64,000 nt of DNA from Apoda limacodes (taxonomy: Eukaryota; Arthropoda; Insecta; Lepidoptera; Limacodidae): positions 19,320,722 to 19,384,721 of the forward strand of contig OX291550.1 of the NCBI GenBank assembly GCA_946406115.1, read 5' to 3'. Below the pieces are notes generated by a model that saw only the letters and a program-made list of their open reading frames with translations, did no database searches and was not told the origin of the DNA. This document shows positions 23,161-34,580 of the stretch, in pieces. Positions within the stretch are counted from its first letter, which is position 1. Each line of letters starts with the position of its first letter. A program made the position numbers and the translations under genes.

Positions 23161-23284
23161 GTAAGTTCGCGTACTTAGGCGAAAAAGGTCGTCAAGCCGT
23201 CAGTACGCGTCCTTACTCGAACTTCTATATTACCTACTTAACAGCAGTCGTTTTGCCAATTCAAAGGGCCTTAAAGGTGACTTG

Positions 23285-23395
23285 ATACTGACAATAGAGT
23301 GGCCACTGGCTCCGCAACGTCTGCCAATTCGCACAGAGCCAGCACGGTGGACTATGGCCTAAGCCTACTTGCTCTACAACTGGGGAGATATACAA
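23285..23395 (+). mobile_element. SINE B/RTE-type tail fragment
   Basis: It contains GTCTGCCAATTCGCACAGAG and CACGGTGGACTATGGCCTAA, the tail motif shared with SINE family B. The head is missing. Confidence 0.5.
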
Positions 23396-23751
23396 CTTTT
23401 AGATTAAGGTACCTTAAGATGCTCTTTTTTAATAATAAAATTATGTATGTCCATTCAAAACTAATTTAAAAGTACTTGGACGTAGTGTAGCCATTTCGCT
23501 GTAAGTAGATACCTGAGTTTTTGACAACAATGGAAAATTGTGTTCGTAACTTTCAAAGGGCCGTAACTAGGGCTCCAGAGGATGCTTCAATTTCTAAACT
23601 TTTTACATTATAAGTATAGAAACAAAGTCTAGAATCACCTGTATTATATTAATAAACTAATAAATATTTATCTGTCTATTAATTTAGATGAAATAGAATT
23701 TAATATAAATATCTAAAAACTTGTTATGCTTGTTTTGTTCATGATTTGAAG

Positions 23752-23969
23752 TATTACTAATATTATAAATTTGAAAGTTTCGATGTTTGGATAGTTGTTA
23801 CTCATTAACGCTTCAACTACTGTACGTATCGGGATAGTAATAACTATAACCTAGCTTAAACGAATAGCTTGCTATAGCAAACTTCATTAGTATAATATTA
23901 AGGAGTTGACGTAGAAATTTAACGCCGATAACCGAATTTAGGGCGGACGAAGCTGCTGGCAAAGTCATG
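23752..23969 (+). mobile_element. Short Helitron, decayed ends
   Basis: It begins TATTACTAATATTATAAAT. The body has CATTAACGCTTCAACTACTG, TAGCTTGCTATAGCAAACTT and ACGCCGATAACCGAATTTAG. It ends GGCGGACGAAGCTGCTGGC then AAAGTCATG, close to the family CTAG end. Confidence 0.65.
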
Positions 23970-24589
23970 TTAAATATAGACCGTATCATATATAAGACCG
24001 TAAATAATTATGTGAAAATAACTTTAGTAATAGTTTCCAGGAAAATAGAAAATACTATTTATGTCAACAATATACATTCAGCATATTCTCTTACCGAATG
24101 TTATTCAGGCAGTCTAATGCATTGAGATAATATACTACATCATTGGTCTAATGAGATAGAATAGAAGACTGCATAAAAAAGAAAAGAAACGAAAAAAAAT
24201 TTAAATGTCTGCACGAGGCGAAGATAACTGCTTATTAGTCGCATAAAGTCTCTCCGTACCCAAAATGTGCCAACGCAACAAAGCACTATTACTAAAACTA
24301 CGCTATTTGCCTGTCTTTCTACTTGTCCTATGTCTATAATTGAAAATTTCAAGACTTCCCAAACTTTAATCATTTGTGATTTTCGTAACACGTTCGTTAC
24401 TTACACCATAACATTGTACACAAACACTAGGTTTTAGTTTCAACAACAGTGTCAACCTTTGTCTGAAACATTTTGCCGACGCTACTGAGAGAGCAAACAA
24501 ACCTTTGTCTGTAGGAAAACAACATTTAGTGGCGCAGAAAGTTTTACAGAAAATGTCGAAAACCCACAAAAAAATTAAGAGGAAATATG

Positions 24590-24758
24590 ACACCCAAGCA
24601 AGTGCAGGAATAGGTATGTAACCATTCGTTGCCACTTTAGGACCCGGTCCAGAATACGGATGTGCGATAGGGACATCTGCGCCTCGTGCAGTTTTTCGTA
24701 GTCGTCATCAAAATAAGGGTGTCGTATTTCCCACTTTCGTCTTCCAAATCTAAACCAA
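24590..24758 (-). CDS. Unidentified coding-like fragment
   Basis: On minus, one frame from a TAA near 24760 runs about 60 codons to a TAA near 24590. Its middle reads RRKWEIRHPYFDDDYEKLH and then EAQMSLSHIRILDRVLKWQR. It is rich in charged residues and uses many G/C-ending codons (CTG, CAC, GAG, GCG, TCC), unlike the AT-rich neighbours. A possible acceptor, TTTGGTTTAG, lies just upstream on minus. I do not recognise the protein. It may be a host exon or an unrecognised transposon piece. Longer open frames overlap it in other frames but have less protein-like composition. Confidence 0.25.
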
Positions 24759-24759
24759 A

Positions 24760-26286
24760 TTTAATAAAAATAACTTCACCATAAAAGTAATGAGTTATTC
24801 TGTGTATCTCCCATTTGTATAGAAAACGTCTAAAGATGTCATAAAAAAGGGGCATTTTTTGGACTTTTGCAGGGCAACAGTTTTTCATAGCAATAGCATA
24901 TCAAATAAAGCAAACATACGTACATAGTGATTGTGTATACCTATCTATCATAAATAAAATAATAACAGTTCTAATGGCAAAACCCAGGGAGGAAACAGGG
25001 AAATACGTTTGTATGGGGAAAAACAGCGAGATGTTTCCTCTCAATTTCTAATTTTGTATAATGTTTACATAATAAAGGACAACACCATTTATTTCGAAGT
25101 CAAAGAATTGTATTCAGCAAAGTGGCGCAAAAGTAGTACGTGCCGAGTGCTGTAATGTACAGGACTTGATTATAAGTGTTATGGATGACAGGCTTTTGGT
25201 ACCCGAAAATCAGTTGCAATCATTTTCATCTTGCTACAAAAATAATTTTCATCTTGCTACAGCGAGGAAAATTTATACAAGAAAAGCAATAATGAGTTTT
25301 TAATTAATTATGAATGGAACAAGTACACTTATGTAAATAGTTTAATTAAGTATTGATTACAACATTATAAATCTCTGAAATAGGTTGAGCGCCTTATGTA
25401 TGTCTACATGTATACAACAAATTGCAGGCTCAAATGTAAGTACTTACCTATTTTTCGCGGGTGAACTTATGTATTTTACGTCACTGGTGGAGTGACTCAT
25501 GTTTTTTAATTATTAACTTTTAGTTTATTTAGTAAAAGTAATATTTATAATGTTTATAGTAAAAATAACCAAAATTATGTACCAATTAATAAATATAAGT
25601 ATATAATAAATGTTTCTTTTTCTTTTTTTTAAGGTGCGGTACGAATTTGCACCATGCCAATTTCAAAATTCTTAAAACAAAAATTATACTTAAAACTTAT
25701 TTATTCTTGTTGTATTTAATAATTTAACAAACTACAATAAATTATAGTAGCAATATAAACTATAGACATTAAACAAAACATTATCTTTAATGCAATAGTA
25801 TATACCTATCAAAAATTAAACTAAAGTGTTATTAACGGTTTACTAATGTTTAAAGTAGTAAGGACGAACCGCATTTCGGGCCGTTTCATTGTGTTTGTTT
25901 TTGTAGGATTTAAAAAGAAAACCTTTTGCGCGCAAGCAGATAAAGAAGGCTTTTCCACGCAGATTTTAAACGACAAAGTGAGCCTTTCCGAGCCAGAGAG
26001 TTTTTTTTTCTGACTGACTATGCATTTGGCTGTTGCAGCCATTACTGCTTCACCGGGCTTACAGTGTGAATAGACTAATTATGTAGAAAAATAATTGTTA
26101 TGGGAGACTATCCTCTCTGTTCTGTTTTCAGATATAAATCTTTTAACATAACAGTTTTCTATGAAACATATGATTAATAGCTACAAACAAAGTTCCTAAC
26201 ACCTTTCCATCTGTAATAGTAAAAAGTAAGAAAAGAATAGGTAGGAAATGAAAAAAATAGGTAAAATGCTAATAATTACATCATAT
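24760..26286. other. AT-rich spacer, no gene seen
   Basis: A small duplicated string, TTTTCATCTTGCTACA, occurs at 25224 and 25246. A 73-codon minus ORF at 25821-26042 has no recognisable features. Nothing else is supportable. Confidence 0.4.
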
Positions 26287-26450
26287 TTAAGAGAGGTTGG
26301 GCACAGTGGGTACTCCTTTCAATAAGTTGCTCGAACAGTAAAGGTAGGGCACATCGAGTACCTTCATGAACGAGCAGCTCGAACTAGGGAAGTACTCTCG
26401 ACCTTACCGCAGCCAAATAACTCTAATATTGAGTAGTGTTCTTTTCCTTC
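26287..26450 (+). mobile_element. 5'-UTR-only fragment of LINE 2
   Basis: It aligns with the first 150 bases of the long element at 42513: AGAGGTTGGGCACAG, AGTAAAGGTAGGGCACATCG, TCGAACTAGGGAAGTAC, ACCTTACCGCAGCC and ATTGAGTAGTGTT. Similarity stops after about 26445, before any coding. LINE copies are usually 5'-truncated, so an isolated 5' end is unusual. Confidence 0.75.
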
Positions 26451-27049
26451 AATATGCTGCTTTTCTCTTTCTACATTCAGGTTCAGCTACTAATTTAACT
26501 GTATTGTTAGTATTGTTACGTAAAGCTTAAAGTTGCTAATGACAAACTATATTTAAACGTTTTAAGGTGCATCCTTTACATTTGCCTTATGGGCGTTAAC
26601 CGATTTTTTTTTGTGATATAAATAACTTTGACAGCTTAGCGTAAAATATGAAATCAATTTTTCAAAATTATTAAACATAGGTTATGAAAAATCTTACAGG
26701 AAGTATGTTTTATTTTTCTTTTACATTGTGTGTAGTTATTTGTATTTCTACAACTAGTAAACAAGGAGTTATGGATAGAAAAGAATAAAAATAGAAAAAC
26801 GAGAGGCGATAGTTTTTATTTAAATCAATATTTTACAGATATCAAGAAAATCTAGAAAAAAATGTGGGAAAATAAGTAGAAAACTGCACATTTGGATAGA
26901 GCATACCCTTAAAGAAAACAGATGCAACATAATTTTATTAAATCAAATCCAGCAATTTTTGAGATACTGTTTTTCGTGTCATCAAAATTGTAAGCAATCC
27001 CGGTACTTGTACTAAGTTAAGCAAGTAATATTAAATTTAACTAGTGTCG
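26451..27049. other. AT-rich spacer, nothing recognised
   Basis: No ORF, repeat ends or conserved motif are seen. Confidence 0.4.
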
Positions 27050-28260
27050 GCAATTCAACCATACTTAAGTTATTTATCTTAACTTAAATCCAGCTCCAAG
27101 GCTCAGTAAACGTTTTGTTTGCAATCTTCCTCTAATAGAAGTTATAGCTTCTAACTTAGAAACTTCTCCAGTTTCTATTCGTTATCTCCGTTTAAGTTTT
27201 ATCGAGGTCCCTGCTGCAAACCAATAAATTTAATGTATTTAACTTTTCTCGTAACTACTTACGAGAAACAATTTGTAGACGTTCAGGAACATTACTATGA
27301 AGTAATTAAAGCAATTGTCCCGTTTATACTATTAATTGTACAATACAATTAAAAGTTTTGTAATTGAAAAACATAAAGCTTGTGTTTTTAAGCACTTTAT
27401 GTTGCATTTGTTATTCAGTCGTACTTCTTGATTTTGTTAAATTAACCGAGTGAACTTTATCTTATAATCTACATTATGGCGGGGTGTTTCGGTGTAGGTT
27501 CCTATCGACAGACCTCAAGTTTTGTATTTATAGCATCAAAAAATTGACTATTCTTTAGGAAGAGTACAAAGTAATCCTGTGGTCTTATTTCTCTTTTTAA
27601 CAAAGTCCGCCATTTTGTTCGTTTATGTTTATTACAACAATTCGCTTCGTGTCTGTCACAATTTTGCGACCAAATTTTTTTATGCTGACCATTTTAAAAT
27701 GCGCTGCCCAATTCTCTGTGAGAATTCTATCTTAAAACAAGCTTGTTTAATTTATATAAAGATAAGGTTTTTTGAATATAAACTTTAGTTAAGTATAAAC
27801 TTAAGTTAATTCTTAAAGCAATTCAAAAACATGTAAATAGAATGGTCAAAAATTTCTGTTTTGTTTGTTTCACTTTTGGCCATATTTTGTTACCTACTAC
27901 AAAAACTCGTTATGTTCTTTAATTTTCGGCATGCAAATTTATTACCAAGTAATATACATAAATAAGAAATAAGTCTAGACAAGTAATTTTGTAGCTGAAG
28001 TTTTCCTTTTAGCAGTAATGAGGCGGCGAAGGTTTTCTTATCTACTGACCCATTAGGTTATGGTTTAATCTCGTGTTTACGACGTTGTTAAAAGTTGTAG
28101 GTACCATAACAAGATCTTAGTTTTAGATAGCATAAAATAACAAGATCTTTTACCCAGATACTTTGACTTTGAACAAATCATATATTAACATAGAGATAAA
28201 AGCTTAGACCTAACATTTATAAATTTTTGTAATATTTAGGTAGATATTTTTTTAGGAGCT
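27050..28260 (+). repeat. Segmental duplication 2, copy A
   Basis: Collinear with 32800-35245. Matching blocks are GGCTCAGTAAACGTTTTGTT, TTTCTATTCGTTATCTCCGT, AATTTAATGTATTTAA, ACTATGAAGTAATTAAAGCA, ACTTTATCTTATAATCTA, TAAGAAATAAGTCTAGA, AGCTGAAGTTTTCCTTTTAG, GGTTATGGTTTAATCTCGTG, TTTACGACGTTGTTAAAAGT and CATAACAAGATCTTAG. Copy A is about half the length of copy B because it lacks a GGTTCCGTAC-family insertion and the minisatellite. No coding is evident. The block at 28000-28100 is flanked by AG and GT like an exon but has stops in all frames I tried. Confidence 0.85.
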
Positions 28261-28342
28261 TCCCTTTGCTTTAACAAAAACTGTAGTATCTAATTGCCCT
28301 ATTTTATCAAAATAAAACTTTAAAATTAATTAAAACCTAAAT

Positions 28343-28462
28343 GGTCACGTACAGTGTGGTTTCAAAAAACTTCCCCCACTACTTCGTCCATAGGCTGCTG
28401 TGACCGCCTACCATCAGGCGGACTGCAAGCTTGTTTGTGTGTTGAGAGGTATTTAAAAAAAA
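28343..28462 (+). mobile_element. LINE 2 3'-end scrap
   Basis: It contains GTCACGTACAGTGTGGTTTC, then jumps to CGTCCATAGGCTGCTGTGAC, CCATCAGGCGGACTGCAAGC and an A-rich tail. These match 45848-45890 and 46018-46090 of the long element with about 130 bases deleted between. Confidence 0.75.
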
Positions 28463-28699
28463 AGTTACTGAACATCGACACCAATGTTCCAGAATAAAGC
28501 CAATGTTTACATTTACACCGACAAAACGATGGCCTACCTATTGGTTTCACTCTACTTTCTAACTATCTCTCTGTCTGAGTATGTCACCACTCATGTCGCG
28601 CGTGAACGCCATTAGTTATCAAGGGGAACTGACTATTCCTTACAAGTGTATTTTTATATTGTAACAAAAAATTAACCCTTTGCGTACTGTTATACCTTT

Positions 28700-28965
28700 A
28701 AATAGTATGTAGAAATGCCAGCCCTTAACAAACACGAATCCATTTCCTTAGTTATCAGTTTTAGAACCTAGAACAAACCGACTGATGGACAGCCAGTTCC
28801 CCGTTTCCTATAGTCGCGTACAGACATTTGCTCATCCTTAATTTCACATTGTATTTTATTGAATTGTAGTTAAATTAGTTTTATTTGTGATTAAATTTCT
28901 TTTTTAAAACCCGTACTGGATCACCGGTATAGCATTGGTAACAGCGTCAAGGGATCATTTTGGTC
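28700..28965 (+). mobile_element. Possible LTR 3' part and primer-binding region
   Basis: Just upstream of a Ty3/gypsy Gag scrap, AAACCGACTGATGGACAGCC leads through an AT-rich tract to ACCGGTATAGCATTGGTAAC and AGCGTCAAGGGATCA. A TTGGTAACAG string after CA resembles a primer-binding site next to an LTR end. The 5' LTR boundary is not visible and no partner LTR was found, so this is tentative. Confidence 0.35.
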
Positions 28966-29318
28966 CTAATTTTATGCAAACACCTCGCTTTCCCCGTCCA
29001 CGCCAAGACTTTCACCAACAGTCATACATACCAAACTCCTACAACCCTCAACCTCGCACCCAAAACAGACCCGAAATTTGTAGATACTGCAAACATCCGG
29101 GACACTCAATAGATATGTGTCGCAAAAGACAATATAATAACAGTAGATTTGCCACATCACAGCATCCAGATGTTTACCTTCACGCGCTTCCATCTACATC
29201 CCAACCTCGTAACGTAGGCCCACACCCTAATCGACCGACATTTCTAAATCAGAGGCGCGTTAACTTTATAGACCAAAACCCTATCAATGACGATCACCAA
29301 CAATCAACTTCTTGAATT
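28935..29318 (+). pseudogene. Ty3/gypsy-type Gag C-terminal fragment with zinc knuckle
   Basis: A 126-codon frame is Pro/Asn/Gln/Arg-rich and has one CCHC zinc knuckle, CRYCKHPGHSIDMC (residues 49-62), followed by RKRQYNNSR. This is typical of the nucleocapsid end of insect Ty3/gypsy Gag. The tail is low-complexity (NDDHQQSTS). The capsid half is missing: the frame joins directly to leader-like sequence at about 28960. No protease, RT or integrase follows. The frame itself is intact. It could be a domesticated zinc-knuckle peptide, but an internally deleted retrotransposon is simpler. Confidence 0.65.
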
Positions 29319-29319
29319 T

Positions 29320-31920
29320 AGTAATACATACTATTCTTTACTTTGTGGTTATACGTCTACCCCATGATTTTATGAAAACTTCTACCCTAAAAAGTTCTGT
29401 TTTAATTTCAAATATATATTATACAACGCCATTTTAAACTTAGATCTAAATTACGTAGAACCCCAAGGCAATTTTTATTAATATTATATATGACTAAGTT
29501 AAAAGTCAAAACAAGACAAAGAGATCATCGCTGACCTTCTCGTTGTGTAAGACTCGGTGGTACCTACATATATATATATGTTTTATATTTAAAACAATTA
29601 GGGATAGCATAACGAGCCTTACTGAGAGGAAACAAAAGAAAAATCGAGTTTTACTATTAAATAATACAAAAAATGCACAACCAGGCAATTTGCCTGATTT
29701 GTAGTTTGCTGACGTCAGAGTGACCCGCTGTTATTTACAGCCATGATGGTTTAAAACTTTTTTGGCTTTTCAACTATTCGGATATTGTTTTTTGCATTAT
29801 ATACGCGACTTTACTTCATAAAATATCAAAAACAATTACCTTAGTGACTTCTCGGTTATGTGTTGGAGCTTAGTTTTATAAATAACAAAGCCGATCATAG
29901 ACATTATAATCTTTCTTGACTAATTTACTGTGCAATATTATTTACGTATATACTGTGGAAACTGTTAGCGACATTTTAGCCTAAAGATCGCAGTTTCCAA
30001 TTCTATTCAGTTTTTTACTTAGAATAGACCAATATATACACAAAATCAACAGTCATCGCCTACATTAATCAAATGAGCAGCATACAATTTAAACATTAGA
30101 AAGATAGAGTATATATGTTGCGAAAATCGTAACATCCACAATTCTAAATCTTATATCAAATTCTGAATTTTAGTAGCTTACTGGGAATCAAGTCCTGCAT
30201 GTAATAAAGACATCAAATGGAAAATTTCAGATCACGCTTTTTACACAGATAAATTGTAATAATAATTTATTTATTTACTAAGACTATGTACTTATGGGTA
30301 TACAAATAAATCCATCTATACTAATAAATTCACCGTACAATCTTATTGCATAATAATTTGAACCGCCAATGCTTAATATAGGAATAATAGTCATTTAGTA
30401 CCAAAGACGTTGATTTACTTGCAAGTGTTCAAATTTACATACGCTTCATGCAAGTAAGACCTAGATCCTTAACATATAGTTGCATTAAAATATAGGATTT
30501 TGTACCGTTCCTTAGCTTTAATATCATTTACAATTAATTTTGTTTGAAACAAAGCAATCCATGTGTAACTATGTCGGTCAACACCACTTTTTCTTTTAAA
30601 GGTTAAAGCTTCCTCTGTTGACTGTACACTGGCGCCAAGTAAATTATCAAGCCTGGACATATAATGGCTACGATTTTACCAAAAACGCAAAATAATGTAA
30701 CGTTATAACGCTATAGCCATATACCTACAACTTAAATCGTGGTGGGTATATTGTAACACAATAGCGTTATCCTAATATTAGAATACTTGGCAGATTTATA
30801 CAATAAACTCGTACATATAAGTTGATATCAAAGTTCTTAAGGTAAGTTTTTTTGATTCTTAATTATTGAAATCTGATTTTAACTTGCAAGGATTAAAATG
30901 CTTTCACCTATACTATGATCTAGGTTCTAAGTCTTTTTTAACACACGTTTTTATTATTTACCACATTTCTTAGGTAAAAAAACATAATATATTTACATTT
31001 CTCGAGGGTAAAGTCACGTAGAACATAAGTTTCCCATATCACACACAAGTGTCGGTTTAGGCTTCTGTTTTAAATTCAACAACTCACTAGCAGGTGCACA
31101 CAAAATAAAGTTTGGCTCGAATTTAATCTCTTGTTTCTATAACATATGCAGACCAAAGTGAAAATAATCACTACGTTAATACAGACTCAACTTTCAATTT
31201 TTCGAGGGATTTGTTCATGATTGTGGAGTCGTCATTAGTGTTTTTTTTTTTTTTTTTGTTTCAGAAAATGATTATGTAAGCTAATAAAAATTGTGTGTCT
31301 TTATTAATCGAATAACAATTTTATCATGAAGATCGTAATATAATTCTTATAGCTCACTTTAACTTACCTTATATACCTTAAATTCATTTAAATAATAAAA
31401 TAAGGAAGCGGAAACGTCATTTAAACTGTGACAAAATTTGATCGGAGAAGCCTCCACTGCATGTGTTCCGCGGGGGCATTGAAAATTTTGCTCAAATATC
31501 GGTGACTGAATTCTTTTTGCTACGAAGTAGGTAACTGTAATAAAAGAGCGGAATGGAGCATTGAGGATCCATATCGATGCATGTGACCGTCTTTTTTTGG
31601 AACTACTGTTCGTAGCTTGACCCAATTTTATGCACGTCCTATGTATCTCGTACTAATGTACGTAGTATATGTAAAGACTAACACATATTGGGTATAACAC
31701 ACCCTGTGGCAAAATGTGCATCGATTCTAATGAAATATTATACAGTATGGTATTATGAAGACCGTCATACAGTTTTGTAAGGAAATAAAGAAAAATATTT
31801 TTAAGGTTAGCTCTGCATACAGTGGTTTTAGGGATAATTAATTATCTTTTCGTGCACCCAAATGAGTGGGTTGTTGTTGCTTGGATAGGTTTTAAAAATG
31901 CATTTAAATTTTGTAATGTA
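29320..31920. other. Long AT-rich spacer, no supported gene
   Basis: Minus-strand ORFs at 30469-30660 (begins MSRLDNLLGASVQSTEEAL) and 31359-31625 (begins MGQATNSSSKKRRSHASIW) look somewhat protein-like. They have no domain, splice context or neighbour support. A T-run lies at 31239-31257. Nothing else is recognised. Confidence 0.4.
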
Positions 31921-32105
31921 ACTTTTACTCTAAGATGTAAAAAAAATAAAATATATTTACACACATTGCCTTTTCAATTTTAATTTTTACTAATTTTGAA
32001 TATTTTTTCACACCTTGAAACTTTTACTCTAAAATGTAAAAAAATAAAATATATTTACACACATTGCCTTTTCAATTTTAATTTTTACTAATTTTGAATA
32101 TGTTT
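31921..32105 (+). repeat. 99-bp tandem duplication
   Basis: ACTTTTACTCTAAGATGTAA begins at 31921 and recurs as ACTTTTACTCTAAAATGTAA at 32020. Both are followed by ATATATTTACACACATTGCC and TTTTTACTAATTTTGAATAT. The two units differ at only a few positions. Confidence 0.85.
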
Positions 32106-33152
32106 TCTTGTTGCTAATTAGTCCTAATTTTATGAAAGTACATGTATTTTAGTTATGAACATTTTCTGTTTCACAACCACTTCTGATTTTCTTACTTATC
32201 ATGTTATAACTATTTATTTTATAAGACTCAATGTGAACACTGTTTGTTGACCCAAACAATTAAAAAAAAATTGCGATGTTAAAGATAATTCTTAGCTACC
32301 AAAGTTAAAAAGTGTTCATCATCCTTCCCTACCTATAACTTTAAAACCACCTTACCTAAAAATCTGAAACACATTTATTAATTTATTTAAGTAAAATTGC
32401 TTTGAACAAATTCAGTTTTACAGATTTTTTTAGTACGAAACTTAAAATGCATGTCATAACAATGAGAAAATAAGTTACATGTACCTATATACAGTTTTTT
32501 ATGGAAATCAATGGAGCTATCCCCAAAAAATAGGGGAATGTAAAACTCGATATTGAGTCACTGCCAAGGAAGCTTCGCTCGCTACCGCTCTCTGTGTTTC
32601 AATTTAATTCACCTATTTCCAACAATAATGCTATTTTCTGTGTGGTTACGTGCAATTTTTGTCATTTGAAAATAGCATATAATAATTAAAAGAGTTTATT
32701 AAAACCTAATTTGAATAAAAAAATTGACTTTAAATACATCTGTTACTAAATTTTTTAGTATTAATAGTTGCATTATAACTAGTGATCATCCAGCAATTCG
32801 ACCGTACTTAAACTTAATACTTAAAATAACTATTTATCTTAGCTTAAATCCAGTTTGAAGGCTCAGTAAACGTTTTGTTTGCAATACAAACAAGTTATAG
32901 CTTCTAACTTCTGCAGTTTCTATTCGTTATCTCCGTTTAAGTTTTATCGAGTTCTCTGCTGCAAACCAATAAATTTAATGTATTTAATTTTTCTCGAAAC
33001 TACTTACGAGAAACAATTTGTAGAATTTATTTAATTGTTCTCGTAACTACTTATGGGAAACAATTTGTAGACGTTCAGAAACTATACTATGAAGTAATTA
33101 AAGCAATTTTCCCATTTATAGTACTAGTACTAAACAAGCAGTACAAATTATT

Positions 33153-33617
33153 TAAGTGCGAGTTAGACTCGCTTACCGTAGGTTCCTTACTATTATATAA
33201 TTTACGAACACAAACAACGACATTGTAAGGAAATAACTTTTATCTTAATAATCTGGCCTTTTTTCACTAGATGACACCTTAATGATAGCTCGGACCCTTC
33301 TCACACTTTTTTATTATATGTTTTAATACTTTCGATCTCACACAACAATCACTGCAAGTTTGCAGTTTGTATGTATTAAGCAAAAACAACCAAAATGTGT
33401 TTCTTGTATTAGGCCCCCCTTGATTTTTAAACTTTTTGATTATTTATTAATTATTAGGCAATCCACCGTAATAACACATATTTAAGGTATTTATCCGTTA
33501 GAATTAATGAAAAAGAGCTTTAAAGAGCTCTTTAATGGCCGGACAGACAGACAGGCAGACAGCGTAGGCTTACTAATAGTGTCCCGTTGCTACTCTTTGG
33601 GAGCGTGACCCTAAAAA
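33153..33617 (+). mobile_element. GGTTCCGTAC-family repeat inside copy B
   Basis: The head TTAAGTGCGAGTTAGACTCG leads to CCGTAGGTTCCTTACT, and the tail is GAGCGTGACCCTAAAAATTG with GGACAGACAGACAGGCAGAC upstream. It is absent from the matching place in copy A (about 27340-27400), so it inserted after the duplication or was lost from copy A. Confidence 0.75.
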
Positions 33618-33897
33618 TTGAAGCACTTCACATTGTCTTTTTTATTCTATATCTATACAAAAATCATTCTTTTTACATTAGCCGCATATTATTAACATAA
33701 TTAACTTTATCTTATAATCTATTTTGTGAAGTTGAGCTATTTAAAAAAAACAAAGTTCTTGGGTTTGTCATAAAAATACTGGTTTAATTATATTAAAAAA
33801 AATGTCTTTTGAAAATTTAAATACATAGTCTTTGGATCTTCAAATTACTTTCGCAGTTGTTCCACTTTCTTATATTGCACCATAACTTCGTATTCTA

Positions 33898-34300
33898 TGG
33901 TTTAGCATATATCTCGCCCATGGTTTAGCATAGGTCTTGGACTCGTCCTTGTTTCAGCATAGGTCTTGGTCTCGCCCTTGGTTCAGGTCTTGGTCTCGCC
34001 CTTGGTTCAGGTCTTGGTCTCGCCCTTGGTTCAGGTCTTGGTCTCGCCCTTGGTTCAATATTGGTCTTGGTCTCACCCTTGGTTCAGCATAGGTTTTGGT
34101 CTCGCCCTTGGTTAAGTTTGAGTCTTAGTCTCGCCCATGGTTCAGCATAGGTCTTGGTCTCTCCCTTAGTTCAACATATATCTTGGACTCGCCCTTGGTT
34201 CAGCATAGGTCTTGACCTTGCCCATGGTTAAGCATAGATCTTGGTCTTGCACTTAGTTCAGAATAAGTCTTGATCTCGCCCTTGGATTCCCTTGGTTAGT
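33898..34300 (+). repeat. Minisatellite, 29-bp unit with 24-bp variant
   Basis: About 14 units resemble TTCAGCATAGGTCTTGGTCT plus CGCCCTTGG (29 bp). Three consecutive units lack CATAG, giving 24 bp, and are identical to each other. The outer units are more diverged. There is no associated open frame. Confidence 0.9.
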
Positions 34301-34439
34301 ACCTTTATTTAGAGACACTAGAGATTTTTAAATTAATTAAAATCATTACCAGCGAACTTTGATTACTATCGTTGTTTTGTAAATAAAAAAAGGTTGGTCT
34401 CAAACTTGGTATGTTTTATTTCTCTTAAAGTTAAAACGG

Positions 34440-34580
34440 TAATTACATAGCGAAAGGTTTTCTTCAAGCTGTAAAAAGAGCAGTAAAGCATTTTGCTGTC
34501 TAATGGGTAAGGTTACAGCTTAATTTCGTCGCGACGTTGTTAAAAGTTGCAGGCACAATTACTAAAGTAACAAAACCTCT
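34440..34580 (+). repeat. Third, diverged copy of the duplication-2 core block
   Basis: AAAGGTTTTCTTCAAGCTG, TAATGGGTAAGGTTACAGCT, TTAATTTCGTCGCGACGTTG and TTAAAAGTTGCAGGCAC resemble 28030-28105 and 35040-35120. The shared core is CGACGTTGTTAAAAGTTG followed by AGG. It lies between the minisatellite and the copy B core. Confidence 0.55.

Noticed and set aside
28000..28110. Coding exon flanked by AG and GT in duplication 2
   Set aside because: All plus frames contain stops and the other copies shift frame, so protein coding is not supported.
30469..30660. Small minus ORF with protein-like text
   Set aside because: No recognisable family, splice context or composition contrast strong enough to call it.
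33898..34300. CRISPR-like or coding repeat array
   Set aside because: Units are contiguous with no spacers, and lengths of 29 and 24 bp do not keep a frame. It is a minisatellite in a eukaryotic genome.
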